From Bacteroidota bacterium (GTDB lineage Bacteria > Bacteroidota > Bacteroidia > AKYH767-A > JAHEYN01), in assembly GCA_023251555.1 (NCBI GenBank), contig JAHEYN010000022.1, forward strand, positions 3,213-44,946: a stretch of 41,734 nucleotides of DNA, in the 5' to 3' direction. Below, piece after piece: positions 15,209 to 23,754 of the stretch. Positions within the stretch are counted from its first letter, which is position 1; each line of letters begins with the position of its first letter. The position numbers and the translations under genes were made by a program. The notes beneath the pieces were generated by a model. That model ran no database searches, was not told the DNA's origin, and saw nothing but the letters and a program-made list of their open reading frames with translations.

Positions 15209-17176
15209 TCACTGTATTTTCCATAGAACCTGGAGCTTAAGGTCAGAGAGCGTTTTGGCGGCACTGATTTTCACCTCCTGCCCGAACCTGATCCAGATGC
15301 TGATATTTTCTGACGCAGCATAGGAAGCAAGCAGGTAATAACGCCTTCCGCTACCGTAATAAAAAGGGAGCGAGTAGGCATACATCACGTCTTCCTCGTA
15401 AGCATATATTCTTGTATCATAACCACCTGTGTCAAACAGGGTGTACCTGCATGAAATCTTCACAGGAACAATATTCAGCTTCACCCGGAAGCCGCTGTAT
15501 ATCATGTAACCGTGCGAAGAAGGTTTGCCTGATTCCCTGTACAACACCTCCTCTGCCCTGCCCTCATACCCAAAAGACGGCGACAACTGCTGTGTAAAAT
15601 GAAAGCGTATTTTGTCCGATGAAATATCTCCAGGGCGATTCAGAAACCTATTCCCCCCTGAATTGTTCTGCTCCTTAACCGAACTCCGGAAGATGATATA
15701 TGCATTGGCCGTTTTCGAAAAGACACACCGGGCCTTTACCAGGTATTCTCTCCCCATAGAAGGAAAATCCGCAGCATACCTGAGCCAGGGGAAGCTGAAG
15801 ACGTCATAATACGCTGACAACTCCCATCGCTGCACGGGAGTAAGCTGTATCCCCCAGTAAGCACCATTTTCGTTAGTTGTTTCAGAAGATTCCCTGAACC
15901 CGTTTGCAAACAATGCATGATAACTGCGGCTGTAACTCCTGTGAAGAAAAGACACCGAAACATTTTTGTGAAGGCTTGCCAGGAAACCATTAATGAAGGC
16001 TTTTCCCCTGTTATCTGTCACCGCTTCTTCCCCGAAAAAAGAAAAGTTCCCGGCAAGGAAACTGTAATCAATACCGCCGGAAAGCAAGCCGCCGGAAGGA
16101 GGATAAAAATAATTATAGGGAATGTTGTTCTTTGTCAAATTCCCGTCCCATTGGACATCCAGTATCGTTGCTCCCATTTTTAATTTACATGCAGTTGATT
16201 CCACGTGAACACCACGGGCAGAAAGCAAAACAGAGTTCGTGTCAGCACCATGATATCCCCCCTGCTCAAAGGAAGAAAACGAGAGCGGCTTCCCTGTACT
16301 GCTGTCGTAATCAACAACAGTGACACCTTGCCGCTTATGCGAATAGAAAAGAGACACTTCGGTTTTTCCCGCCCGGATGCACGCCGCTGCCCCATGCATA
16401 AACAGGCCTCCCCCCGCAGAACGATAAGGGATAATGCCTCTCCCCTGCCTTTGTACGTCAAGAATGCTGACTGGCTTCCCGGCATTAAACCCTGAACCCA
16501 AAACAAGCCGCTGACCAAAACAGAGGGTGTAATCTCCTGCCACGGCAGACTTCAGGAACCCTGCATCATGCAGCTGAAGGTGGAATGAATTAAAATCAAT
16601 CTTCAGGGAGTTCCCGTTCCAGGGAAAAAAAGATCCTGTTTCTTTTGCCCCGGTAAACCCCGCGCTGAATTTATTTCCGGCATAAATCCGGTAACGGAAG
16701 AGCGAATTCCATGGACTTCCGGATGAATCAGATAATGCTTTCCCTGTCCTGAAAATAAAAGTATGTTCTGTTTTTTTCTCTCTGCCTTTTACCGGAAACG
16801 CCGGCTGCCTGACCCTGATATAGGGAAGAATCCTGCGGATAGTGGTGATATTCATACCTTCAATACACTGAAGCTCTTCGGGCGAAAGAAGAATACCATG
16901 CCGCTGTATATGATCCCGGATATTGCTTACCTGTATGGGGGTAAGAAAGACAATCGCAGATAAGTCCTCTGCAGATGCGGTATTGAGATCTAATGGATGC
17001 TCCCTTAGATTCTCCAGAGAATAAACCGCCGATGGAATCTCCGGGCTCTCTTCCGAACCGGAAATCGAATTTTCAATTTGTACGCCGGAGTCATCTGTAT
17101 CCTGGGAAAATGCAGGAACAACAAGGGATACAAACAGGACTGTACATGAACAAAAGTGAATAAATGTATTTTTCAT
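15209..17176 (-). CDS. Helix-hairpin-helix-containing outer-membrane barrel protein
   Basis: 655 aa with a signal peptide (TFIHFCSCTVLFVSLVVPAFS). Residues about 60-120 carry ComEA-like helix-hairpin-helix motifs: LDLNTASAEDL and LTPIQVSNIRDHI, then LLSPEELQCIEGM. Residues about 140-655 are a long run of amphipathic beta-strands with aromatic girdles (FIFRTGKAL, FRYRIYAG, FSFFGEEAV), ending KLQVLWKIQ, which suggests a large outer-membrane barrel. This domain order is common among Bacteroidota but has no established role that I know. It starts 9 bp after the stop of the 17186-18010 gene, so the two are probably one operon. DNA binding outside the cytoplasm is possible but unproven. Confidence 0.72.
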   Translation of the reverse strand: MKNTFIHFCSCTVLFVSLVVPAFSQDTDDSGVQIENSISGSEESPEIPSAVYSLENLREHPLDLNTASAEDLSAIVFLTPIQVSNIRDHIQRHGILLSPEELQCIEGMNITTIRRILPYIRVRQPAFPVKGREKKTEHTFIFRTGKALSDSSGSPWNSLFRYRIYAGNKFSAGFTGAKETGSFFPWNGNSLKIDFNSFHLQLHDAGFLKSAVAGDYTLCFGQRLVLGSGFNAGKPVSILDVQRQGRGIIPYRSAGGGLFMHGAAACIRAGKTEVSLFYSHKRQGVTVVDYDSSTGKPLSFSSFEQGGYHGADTNSVLLSARGVHVESTACKLKMGATILDVQWDGNLTKNNIPYNYFYPPSGGLLSGGIDYSFLAGNFSFFGEEAVTDNRGKAFINGFLASLHKNVSVSFLHRSYSRSYHALFANGFRESSETTNENGAYWGIQLTPVQRWELSAYYDVFSFPWLRYAADFPSMGREYLVKARCVFSKTANAYIIFRSSVKEQNNSGGNRFLNRPGDISSDKIRFHFTQQLSPSFGYEGRAEEVLYRESGKPSSHGYMIYSGFRVKLNIVPVKISCRYTLFDTGGYDTRIYAYEEDVMYAYSLPFYYGSGRRYYLLASYAASENISIWIRFGQEVKISAAKTLSDLKLQVLWKIQ

Positions 17177-17185
17177 AGAGTTCTT

Positions 17186-18010
17186 CTAAAATTCCCACTC
17201 CATAGAAAACTGAGGAGAATAGCCAAGATCCTGGTGCCTGGAGGCTGAGAAATCAATTTTATATTTGCCTTTATAAAGGCCGAAACCAAAGGATGTGGAC
17301 ACAGGCAATCCGGAGATGCCTGTCCTGAGATACACCTGATCCGATGCCCGGTATTCAATTCCGGTTTTAAAAACACCCGGGGAGCTAACTTCCTTCCCCG
17401 TTTCAGCACATATCATTACTTTCCCTGAAGGTGTGTAAGCCAGGCCCATCCGCAAGGTTGTGGCCGCAGGTTCATTTGCATAACCCCGCAGCGTGACCAC
17501 AGAAGGATTATACAGGTGAATACCCATCCTGAGGACAGATGCAAGCTGTGATTGTATGCCCAGTTCTGAGATAATTGTTTTCGCTGATGTCTGTTCGCCG
17601 GCAATAAAAGAAGAAATAAAATCCACGCGGACTCCGGCGGATGTTTTTCCAGAGAAACTCATAGCATAGGAACAGGCAATTTTTTTCTCATTATAAAGTT
17701 CGAATCCGAAATAGGAAAAAGAAACGCCTGCAGTTCCCGTTTTGCGGACAGGGAAGGCAAACAGAATATCCGTTTGCCCAAGTTGCGGGAGCAAAAACTT
17801 CCGGTCATGAAAAATTCCTGCACAGGGCTTCCTCACGGCCACCAGTCCTGCCTGGTTATCCTGCATGGCCCAGAGGCCGGTCAGCATTACCGACGAACCG
17901 GCCAGCCCGGCAGATTGAGCCCCTGACGAAAAATAATCATTGGCGCCCCGCAGGCGGGAAAAAGAAATCAATAAAAGAAAGTGTAGAATAAAAGCCTTCC
18001 AGCTGCACAT
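17186..18010 (-). CDS. Predicted outer-membrane barrel protein, PorV/PorQ-like
   Basis: 274 aa. A signal peptide (LHFLLLISFSRLRGA) is followed by SSGAQSAGLAGSSVMLTG and MQDNQAGLVAV, which resemble the start of PorV/PorQ-type and FadL-type barrels of Bacteroidota (conserved Ala/Gly-rich segment, then an N-P/Q-A-G motif). Alternating strands run to the C-terminal FSMEWEF, a typical barrel end with a terminal Phe. PorV shuttles T9SS cargo at the outer membrane; whether this protein does the same is inference. It is cotranscribed with the downstream helix-hairpin-helix barrel, 9 bp away. Confidence 0.6.
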   Translation of the reverse strand: MCSWKAFILHFLLLISFSRLRGANDYFSSGAQSAGLAGSSVMLTGLWAMQDNQAGLVAVRKPCAGIFHDRKFLLPQLGQTDILFAFPVRKTGTAGVSFSYFGFELYNEKKIACSYAMSFSGKTSAGVRVDFISSFIAGEQTSAKTIISELGIQSQLASVLRMGIHLYNPSVVTLRGYANEPAATTLRMGLAYTPSGKVMICAETGKEVSSPGVFKTGIEYRASDQVYLRTGISGLPVSTSFGFGLYKGKYKIDFSASRHQDLGYSPQFSMEWEF

Positions 18011-18082
18011 ACCAACATCACCGTTACGATGCAGGGGTTTTCAGTATAGCCCTGCGAATGAAAAGTTTATCTCTTTAAAAAA

Positions 18083-18598
18083 TCATTTTACCCTCAGCCT
18101 GAAATTTCCTTTGGACTGAAGTTCTTCGTTTGCCTTTTTCACCTTTTCCTTCAGTTTTTCCTTAAAAGCAACAAGCTTATCAAAAAGTGCCTTATCGCCG
18201 ACTGCAAGAATCTGGACTGCAAGGATACCGGCATTCTGAGCCCCGTCAACAGCCACCGTGGCTACGGGAATCCCCGCGGGCATCTGGGCAATTGATAAGA
18301 GCGAGTCCCATCCGTCAAGAGAGTTGGCGGATTTCACCGGGACACCGATCACCGGGAGGGGCGTCATAGCTGCCACCACACCTGGAAGATGCGCTGCTCC
18401 CCCGGCTCCCGCTATGATCACGCGTACACCTTTCGCATAGGCATTCTTTGCAAAATCCGCCACCTGGTCAGGTGTACGGTGTGCTGAAAGCGCGCTGATG
18501 TCAAATGGTATCTCAAACTCATCAAGAATTTTTGCAGCGGCTTCCATCACTCCCATATCCGATGCGCTGCCCATTATGATTGATACTCTGGAGTTCAT
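18083..18598 (-). CDS. purE: N5-carboxyaminoimidazole ribonucleotide mutase
   Basis: Cytosolic purine-synthesis enzyme (class I PurE, 171 aa) that converts N5-CAIR to CAIR. Visible motifs are [12 protein letters not shown] at the N-terminus, SAHRTPDQ with the conserved His, [13 protein letters not shown], and [17 protein letters not shown]. The C-terminal stretch ([14 protein letters not shown]) is a charged helix slightly longer than usual. purK is not adjacent, so the partner gene must be elsewhere. It has its own consensus promoter at 18625-18655. The ATG at 18598 precedes the first beta-strand directly. Confidence 0.96.
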   Translation of the reverse strand: MNSRVSIIMGSASDMGVMEAAAKILDEFEIPFDISALSAHRTPDQVADFAKNAYAKGVRVIIAGAGGAAHLPGVVAAMTPLPVIGVPVKSANSLDGWDSLLSIAQMPAGIPVATVAVDGAQNAGILAVQILAVGDKALFDKLVAFKEKLKEKVKKANEELQSKGNFRLRVK

Positions 18599-18624
18599 AT
18601 TAATTTTCAGTATTAACTTTCGTC

Positions 18625-18655
18625 AAAAATAAAAAGTAAATCTCTATCTGCAAAA
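18625..18655 (-). promoter_or_regulatory. Predicted purE promoter (Bacteroidota consensus)
   Basis: Minus strand TTTG (18655-18652), 19-bp spacer, TATTTTTG (18632-18625). Both elements match the -33/-7 consensus and the spacing is ideal. The start site would fall near 18619, about 20 bases before the purE ATG. No purine riboswitch fits in so short a leader. Confidence 0.65.
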
Positions 18656-18676
18656 GGTATCTCCCAAAATGCTGCA

Positions 18677-19759
18677 TCAGTCATCTCTGCCAAACCTCTT
18701 CAAGACCCGGACGTGAGAGGCAATGGCACCGATAAAAGTTCTGTTTTCATAGTATGGCAACCCAAACTCTTTTGCGGTTTTCCTCACAATGGGGGAGAGA
18801 GCCCTGTAATGAATATGGCATATTCCCGGGAAAAGGTGATGCTCTATCTGGAAATTAAGTCCGCCGAATAAAAGGTATGCAAGATCGCTCCGGCATGCGA
18901 AGTTTGCGGTAGTATACATCTGGTGTTCTGCCCATGTGTGCGGCATCCTGCCTCCTGAGCCTGGCAAAGGGAAGGAAGGCCCCTCAACGACGTGGGCAAG
19001 CTGGAAAATAAGTGAAAGAGTCAACCCTTCGAAAAGATGAAGTATAACAAAGCCTGCTATTATCTCGTACCACGGCAGGTCGATCACTATCATGGGTAAA
19101 GCAAGGAAGAGAAAATAATAAAGGGTTTTATACCCAAAAAGCCGGAAATATTCTGACACAGGGTGCCTGCTGTTGTCATACTTCCCTATGGCAGACTTAA
19201 AGAACTTCACATAATCTTTTATAAAAACCCAGGAAAGGGTGGCCAGCGGATAAAAAAGGAAGACGTAGATATACTGGAAACGGTGAACGAACCATCGTTT
19301 CTGGCCCGGGCTGAAACGAATAATCTGCATCTGGTTGATATCATCATCATGACCGGGCATATTTGTATAGGTATGATGAATGATATTATGCATAATCCTC
19401 CACATATAATCATTTGCGCCCACGATATTAAAAGTGAGAGAAAGCCATTTGTTCACAGTTTTATTACGGGAATAAGAACCGTGTATTGCATCATGCGCTA
19501 TATTCAGGCCTATCAGGGCCGTGAGGATTCCGTTTGCTGCGGCAAGAAGAAGCATCACCCACCCGCTGAAATGCCCGGTAAGAAGAAGAAGATAGGATAT
19601 CATAAACAGCGAAAGAATTACGGCCGTTTTCCAGACCATTGCACCGTTGGCATTTTTTGAAATCTTTTTTTCTGAAAAATATTTATTCACGCGGCCTCTC
19701 AGCACGGGGAAAAAATCCTCTTCACTATTGTTTTCAAATACTGTTTTCGCCGTATTCAT
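18677..19759 (-). CDS. Membrane fatty acid desaturase
   Basis: Integral membrane di-iron desaturase of 360 aa. The three histidine boxes are intact: HDAIH (89-93), HNIIHH (124-129) and QIEHH near 304, followed by LFPGICHIHY. The Gln in the third box is typical of front-end and linoleoyl-CoA-type desaturases, but no cytochrome b5 domain is fused. Hydrophobic pairs flank residues 45-90 and 150-250. It likely inserts a double bond in a membrane acyl chain, tuning fluidity; substrate and position cannot be read from sequence. The gene starts 6 bp after the stop of the metal-tail barrel gene, so they share a transcript. Confidence 0.9.
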   Translation of the reverse strand: MNTAKTVFENNSEEDFFPVLRGRVNKYFSEKKISKNANGAMVWKTAVILSLFMISYLLLLTGHFSGWVMLLLAAANGILTALIGLNIAHDAIHGSYSRNKTVNKWLSLTFNIVGANDYMWRIMHNIIHHTYTNMPGHDDDINQMQIIRFSPGQKRWFVHRFQYIYVFLFYPLATLSWVFIKDYVKFFKSAIGKYDNSRHPVSEYFRLFGYKTLYYFLFLALPMIVIDLPWYEIIAGFVILHLFEGLTLSLIFQLAHVVEGPSFPLPGSGGRMPHTWAEHQMYTTANFACRSDLAYLLFGGLNFQIEHHLFPGICHIHYRALSPIVRKTAKEFGLPYYENRTFIGAIASHVRVLKRFGRDD

Positions 19760-19765
19760 AAGGGA

Positions 19766-20863
19766 CTATTTTTTATTTTTTATCAGATCCATTCCACAGA
19801 TGGAACACCTGCCGGGTATATCGGATTTAATTTCAGGATGCATTTCGCAAGTATAGCCGGATTTCCTGCTATTTACGCTATATGCGTAAAAACGGTAAGC
19901 TATTCCGGCGGTGGTCTGAAACTGGGATGCCACCTGTGTGCCATTGACATATTGATATAAAGGAAATTCACTCAGGGCATATATCGTCAGATTTCCGCGA
20001 AAAAAAGCATAACTCAACTGGGGGGCAAGCACAATTTTTTTCATTCCGGTTGACAAGGGGTCGTAGTTGGGAAAAGGCATATGCTCGTTTCGTTTCATTT
20101 TGTCCATCCATTCGCCTTTGAGCTGCATTGTTACGCCTAAAGTCCCGAAAAAAGTTTTGCCGGCAAATAATCCCATGCTTGCGTAATCCCCGAACTTCTC
20201 CCCGTTGGGATTCCATCCTTTCTTAATATACATTATGCTTGAAAACATCCTGAAGTTTCCTGAAGGGTAACCCCTGAAGAGGAAGGTATAGAAAACGATA
20301 TCCTGTGCACCCGTGGAAGGCTGCACTGCGGGGATTTTAGTGTCATAGACCGTCTTACCTGTTTTAGCATTATGAAAAATAACGAGGGAGTCGTTGTATT
20401 TTCCAAGGGGGATTTTATATCCCAGTCCAAGTGTAATTTCCGTTGTCTTTTTTTCATCAGTGCGGTTCAGAACATCATACCTTGGAAAGATTAATATGTC
20501 CGCGATTCCGCCTGAAGTAATTGTATCAATGTGATTCAGGCCATACTGTGTTTTATTGATGTAATACCCCGACTCGATTGACATTGTCAGATTTTTGGTT
20601 ACCCCGTATGCTATCCTGGAATACACATACCGGCTGTAATAATAGTCAATAAATTTCGGTGCGGCCGTATCCCCGCTTAAGAATTTACCGGTTTTCACAT
20701 TCTGGTAATTAACATTCGCTTCCACCTGCCTGTCCTGGAGGACGCCCTGGGAGGATCCGCCTGCAATGGGGCTTCCGCTCCCTCCCCCGCAGCATTGGGA
20801 ATACAGGCGATCCGGAACTGATAAAAGCAATACACTCGTCAGCAGGAAAATCCTTTTTAGCAT
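19766..20863 (-). CDS. Outer-membrane barrel protein with a C-terminal heavy-metal-binding domain
   Basis: 365 aa. The start at 20863 is preferred because MLKRIFLLTSVLLLSV opens the signal peptide; upstream in-frame codons add a non-signal stretch. The mature N-terminus is Cys/Gly-rich (QCCGGGSGSP). Residues about 40-330 show barrel-like strands (YYYSRYVYSRIAYGV, TEITLGLGYKIPL). The last 28 residues, YTCEMHPEIKSDIPGRCSIC then GMDL, match the small heavy-metal-binding domain with its Cys, Met, His and CxxC-M ligands, usually found on copper/silver efflux proteins. A role in metal passage or sensing at the outer membrane is inferred. The desaturase gene follows within 6 bp. Confidence 0.75.
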   Translation of the reverse strand: MLKRIFLLTSVLLLSVPDRLYSQCCGGGSGSPIAGGSSQGVLQDRQVEANVNYQNVKTGKFLSGDTAAPKFIDYYYSRYVYSRIAYGVTKNLTMSIESGYYINKTQYGLNHIDTITSGGIADILIFPRYDVLNRTDEKKTTEITLGLGYKIPLGKYNDSLVIFHNAKTGKTVYDTKIPAVQPSTGAQDIVFYTFLFRGYPSGNFRMFSSIMYIKKGWNPNGEKFGDYASMGLFAGKTFFGTLGVTMQLKGEWMDKMKRNEHMPFPNYDPLSTGMKKIVLAPQLSYAFFRGNLTIYALSEFPLYQYVNGTQVASQFQTTAGIAYRFYAYSVNSRKSGYTCEMHPEIKSDIPGRCSICGMDLIKNKK

Positions 20864-20924
20864 TATTTCTACTTTATCACCAAACATCCCGCGCATGAAA
20901 AACCTGAGCGCAGGATCTGTAATT

Positions 20925-21698
20925 CTAATTCAGAACCTGGATCCTGATCATACTGCCATTGAGGCTGACAACATAAATGCCATTACTGAAATCTGCAGTA
21001 TTTAATGCGATCCTGTATTTACCTGTGCTTTGTTTCCCTGATTCAAGTGCCTGTATTTTCTCTCCGAGAATATTGTAAATCCCAATCCTGACATCTGATG
21101 ATTGTTTCAATTCATATTCTATATAAGTCATTTTACCGGCAGGATTCGGGAAAACAGAAATGGTACTGATGCCAGCCTGTTCATTCTCAATCCCGGTTGC
21201 ATCTGCAAGAGCCTGGTCAATTGCAGCCCTTATAGAGGCATCATCGGAAGCTGTAAAGCCCAGTTTTTTATAATACACCTTATGGCTGCTGTTCCCTGCC
21301 ACAACTATTGTGGGCATTCCCATACCCCCGTAGTAAGCCAGTTCATTCGGGCACTTTTCAATGCAAGGGAAGGAGAAACCGTTGCTGCTCTTCCAGCTGT
21401 TCATCGAACTGCAAACAGTAGAATTGGTATAACCGAGAGAGAACATAAACACTTTACCGGGTTTGGAAACCTGGTAATCCTGGTAAATCTGGTCGGTATA
21501 ATAAGCGGCAGAGGTGCAAAACCCGCAGTTCATCATGTCAAACTGCATCAAAACCACTTTTCCCTGATCCAGGTAATCAGCAAATAAGCTTTGAGTGTTG
21601 CCGTCGCAGTCTGTTTTCGTCCAGTCCTGTGCTGTATTCTGCGCGAACAAGCTGCCTGCTGAAAATATTGCCGCAGTAAGTATTGTACTTTTTTTCAT
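20925..21698 (-). CDS. Exported thioredoxin-fold protein with a T9SS sorting domain
   Basis: 257 aa. Signal peptide (STILTAAIFSAGSLFAQ), then a thioredoxin-like domain, about residues 20-165, with a CGFC active-site motif (Cys58, Cys61) and a cis-Pro loop GMPTIVV. Further Cys residues occur at 31, in TVCSSM, and in the pair FPCIEKCPN. Residues about 175-257 form a T9SS type A sorting domain (VFPNPAGKMTYIEYEL, IYNILGEKI, FSNGIYVVSLNG). It should act as a surface or secreted redox protein, though oxidant or reductant cannot be told. The gene lies 61 bp upstream of the metal-tail barrel on the same strand. TAAGTTTG (21739-21732) is a candidate -7 element. Confidence 0.85.
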   Translation of the reverse strand: MKKSTILTAAIFSAGSLFAQNTAQDWTKTDCDGNTQSLFADYLDQGKVVLMQFDMMNCGFCTSAAYYTDQIYQDYQVSKPGKVFMFSLGYTNSTVCSSMNSWKSSNGFSFPCIEKCPNELAYYGGMGMPTIVVAGNSSHKVYYKKLGFTASDDASIRAAIDQALADATGIENEQAGISTISVFPNPAGKMTYIEYELKQSSDVRIGIYNILGEKIQALESGKQSTGKYRIALNTADFSNGIYVVSLNGSMIRIQVLN

Positions 21699-21950
21699 TT
21701 GTACTAATTTATTCTTCTCCTAATGCTATTGCAAACTTAAGCTATTGAAGGTACAATTACTAAAAAAACACGCTCTTTTTACCCAGACATGTTGTCTAAA
21801 TGGGAATTGTATCCTGTACAGCGAGTACCATCATTGCATCTGAGAATGTAAACAATCCACATAAATAAAAAGTATGTGAAAACCGGAAGTATTGGGCTGT
21901 GCCCACCGAAGCCCGAAGAAACTTTAGCGAATTTAGGACTTAGCTATGAA

Positions 21951-21984
21951 AGAAAAAACCCTCCTTCGATAAAGATTCGGAGGG
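21951..21984 (-). terminator. Second predicted intrinsic terminator beyond tRNA-Val
   Basis: On the minus strand CCCTCC (21984-21979), a 14-base loop, GGAGGG (21964-21959), then TTTTTT. It lies in the 454-bp gap 21699-22152, where I see no gene. It would back up the first terminator, or end a short unannotated transcript between the two. Confidence 0.55.
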
Positions 21985-22093
21985 CAGAGTGGAAACTTAA
22001 CCGGCATTTTGTCGAACCGATTATTGGTAGATATGTTGACGTTAAACGATAATTATTAAAAGAAAATAGTTTGAGTGCCGGTGTGAGTATTGA

Positions 22094-22130
22094 GGAAAAA
22101 AATAAGAGCGAGACCATTCTCTCTCGCTCT
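22094..22130 (-). terminator. Intrinsic terminator of tRNA-Val
   Basis: On the minus strand GAGCGAGA (22129-22122) pairs with TCTCGCTC (22113-22106) around an 8-base loop and is followed by TTATTTTTTT. The stem begins 24 bases after the tRNA 3' end. Confidence 0.75.
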
Positions 22131-22152
22131 CCGCACCCGCTCTGATTTTTTG

Positions 22153-22227
22153 TGGGAGCTGAGGGATTCGAACCCCCGGCCCATTGCTTGTAAGGCAATT
22201 GCTCTGAACCAACTGAGCTAAGCTCCC
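22153..22227 (-). tRNA. tRNA-Val (anticodon TAC)
   Basis: 75 nt. The acceptor stem GGGAGCT pairs with AGCTCCC. The D-arm is GCTCAGTTGGTTCAGAGC, the anticodon arm ATTGC-CTTACAA-GCAAT with TAC in the loop, and the T-arm GGGGG-TTCGAAT-CCCTC. The discriminator base is A and CCA is not encoded. It has its own promoter and terminator and stands alone, not in a tRNA cluster. No integrase, direct repeat or attachment-site copy is visible beside it. Confidence 0.95.
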
Positions 22228-22246
22228 GTATTAATTACAAAGGCTG

Positions 22247-22276
22247 CAAATATAGATACTTTTTTCCGTGTGCAAA
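22247..22276 (-). promoter_or_regulatory. Predicted tRNA-Val promoter (Bacteroidota consensus)
   Basis: Minus strand TTTG (22276-22273), 18-bp spacer, TATATTTG (22254-22247). Transcription would begin near 22240, giving a leader of roughly a dozen bases before the tRNA 5' end. Confidence 0.75.
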
Positions 22277-22296
22277 AAAGAAGGTAACTTAGGCGG

Positions 22297-22314
22297 GTGG
22301 AGACGCCTCTCCAC
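22297..22314. repeat. Perfect 7-bp hairpin between tRNA-Val and the glycan genes
   Basis: GTGGAGA CGCC TCTCCAC. It lies 57 bp before the plus-strand start codon at 22372, so it would sit in the leader of that mRNA or act upstream of the tRNA promoter. There is no T-run, so it is not a standard terminator. Confidence 0.5.
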
Positions 22315-22371
22315 ACAGGCCTACTGAAATTTAATCATTACAAAAACAAATTCTCTGCTGTCACCTGATTC

Positions 22372-23754
22372 ATGAAAAACGTCTTTTTCCTGGTTCATAT
22401 CAGCACCCAATTCAGGGTTCTTGTAAAAATTGCCGAAATGCTGAATGCATCCGGGAAATACCATTCTGTCATGTACCTTGACGGGTCTGTGCACCGGCTT
22501 GATGATGCAATGGAATACTGCACCGGGCACTCTCTTGATTTTCTCCTTTCTCCGGAAAGAATTCCGGCACACGAAAATGGGCAGGATCGGGCAGGAAAGA
22601 ATCTCTTTCAGAAAAATAAAACAACATTCCCTTCCTTTTTTTTCACAAAACTCGTTTCCTCCGTTTTATTTTACCGCCGCAAGATCAGGCGATTCACAAG
22701 GATCCTGCAGGAGCAAAAAATTTCCCTTGTCATTATTCCTGACGATGGCCCCGAAAACAATTATGCCGTTCTTGTAAAAGCTGCTCACAAACTTGGCATA
22801 AAGGTTATAGTCTGTCCCTTTACCTCCATGACCTCCGAAGGAACTGCTCTTGCACTTTCCGGCAATAAATCGCTGAGTACCGGCCTGCTTTCCAACAGGA
22901 TCACATCTGTTCTCCTGCCTCAATGGAAATACAGCCTCAATGGGAGAATTTTTTTAAGGACCCCTGCCCATGCCGCATGGGCAATGAAGCTTACCGGTAT
23001 TGCCCCTCCCCGTCCATGGCTGGATAACAGCGGCCATGCGGATGTGATTGCCGTAGACTGCTTTCTCAATAAAAAATATCTTCAGGAAAGAGGAATTAAA
23101 GAAAACCGGCTTATACTTACAGGAGCCCTCTATCATGATGTGCTGGCATCGGGGCTCCGGAACAAGGAAAGAAAACTCGAAAGCCTGTATCACCGGCATG
23201 GAATTAATAACAGTAAACCGATGGTACTTTGTGCCCTTCCCGCCCTTTCCCCCGAGGACGACCTCTCTTCATATAATCCAAACCTTGGAAAAGGGAAAGA
23301 TTTGCTTGAGGAATTTGTGAAAACACTTACCTCAATAAACAGCCACCAGGTATTCCTGAGCCTCAGGCCGGGCAGTAAAAAAGAAGATTATCTTTTTCTT
23401 GAAAAATACGGGGCCTGCATTGCTGAAGAACCCGTGGAAGAACTGATCCCTGCCTGCCGGTTTTATGTCAGCAGTTTCTCCGCCACTATCCGCATGGCCA
23501 TTGCCTGCGGTATCCCCGTTCTGAATTACGATCCGCTCCATTATAATTATACTTTTTACAAAGGATTAAAAGGAGTCATCCACACAAACACTGCCGCCGG
23601 ATACAGGGAATATGCAGGCCGCCTTGCCTCGGATGAGTTGTTTTACCGGGCTGCGAAACAGGAGCAGGAACAAATTAAAGAGGATTATGGCAGCATCGAC
23701 GGGCATGCAGCAGACCGGCTGCTGGCTCTTACAGACAGCTATTGCGGAATATGA
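22372..23754 (+). CDS. Predicted GT-B-fold glycan transferase-like protein
   Basis: 460 aa, no signal peptide, one or two weakly hydrophobic stretches. The layout suggests a GT-B fold. The N-half has KNVFFLVHISTQFRVLVKIA and SLVIIPDDGPENNYAVLVKA. The C-half has VFLSLRPGSKKEDYLFLEKY, then CRFYVSSFSATIRMAIACGI and PVLNYDP, resembling the nucleotide-sugar-binding half of epimerase- or CDP-glycerol-transferase-like enzymes. I cannot name the family. The stop overlaps the start of the next gene (ATGA, 23751-23754), and both proteins share this C-half pattern, so they likely act on the same surface polymer. Codon use resembles the neighbours. Confidence 0.65.
   Translation: MKNVFFLVHISTQFRVLVKIAEMLNASGKYHSVMYLDGSVHRLDDAMEYCTGHSLDFLLSPERIPAHENGQDRAGKNLFQKNKTTFPSFFFTKLVSSVLFYRRKIRRFTRILQEQKISLVIIPDDGPENNYAVLVKAAHKLGIKVIVCPFTSMTSEGTALALSGNKSLSTGLLSNRITSVLLPQWKYSLNGRIFLRTPAHAAWAMKLTGIAPPRPWLDNSGHADVIAVDCFLNKKYLQERGIKENRLILTGALYHDVLASGLRNKERKLESLYHRHGINNSKPMVLCALPALSPEDDLSSYNPNLGKGKDLLEEFVKTLTSINSHQVFLSLRPGSKKEDYLFLEKYGACIAEEPVEELIPACRFYVSSFSATIRMAIACGIPVLNYDPLHYNYTFYKGLKGVIHTNTAAGYREYAGRLASDELFYRAAKQEQEQIKEDYGSIDGHAADRLLALTDSYCGI

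Noticed and set aside
15209-17176. Competence protein ComEA
   Set aside because: The HHH motifs fit, but ComEA is a small protein; the 500-residue barrel-like remainder makes a direct ComEA call unsupported.
21944-22198. Open frame of 84 codons on the minus strand next to tRNA-Val
   Set aside because: It starts inside the tRNA and passes through both terminators; no integrase or other family is recognisable in it.
22153-22227. tRNA-Val as an integration site for a mobile element
   Set aside because: No integrase, no direct repeat of the tRNA 3' end and no composition break were seen within the flanking sequence.
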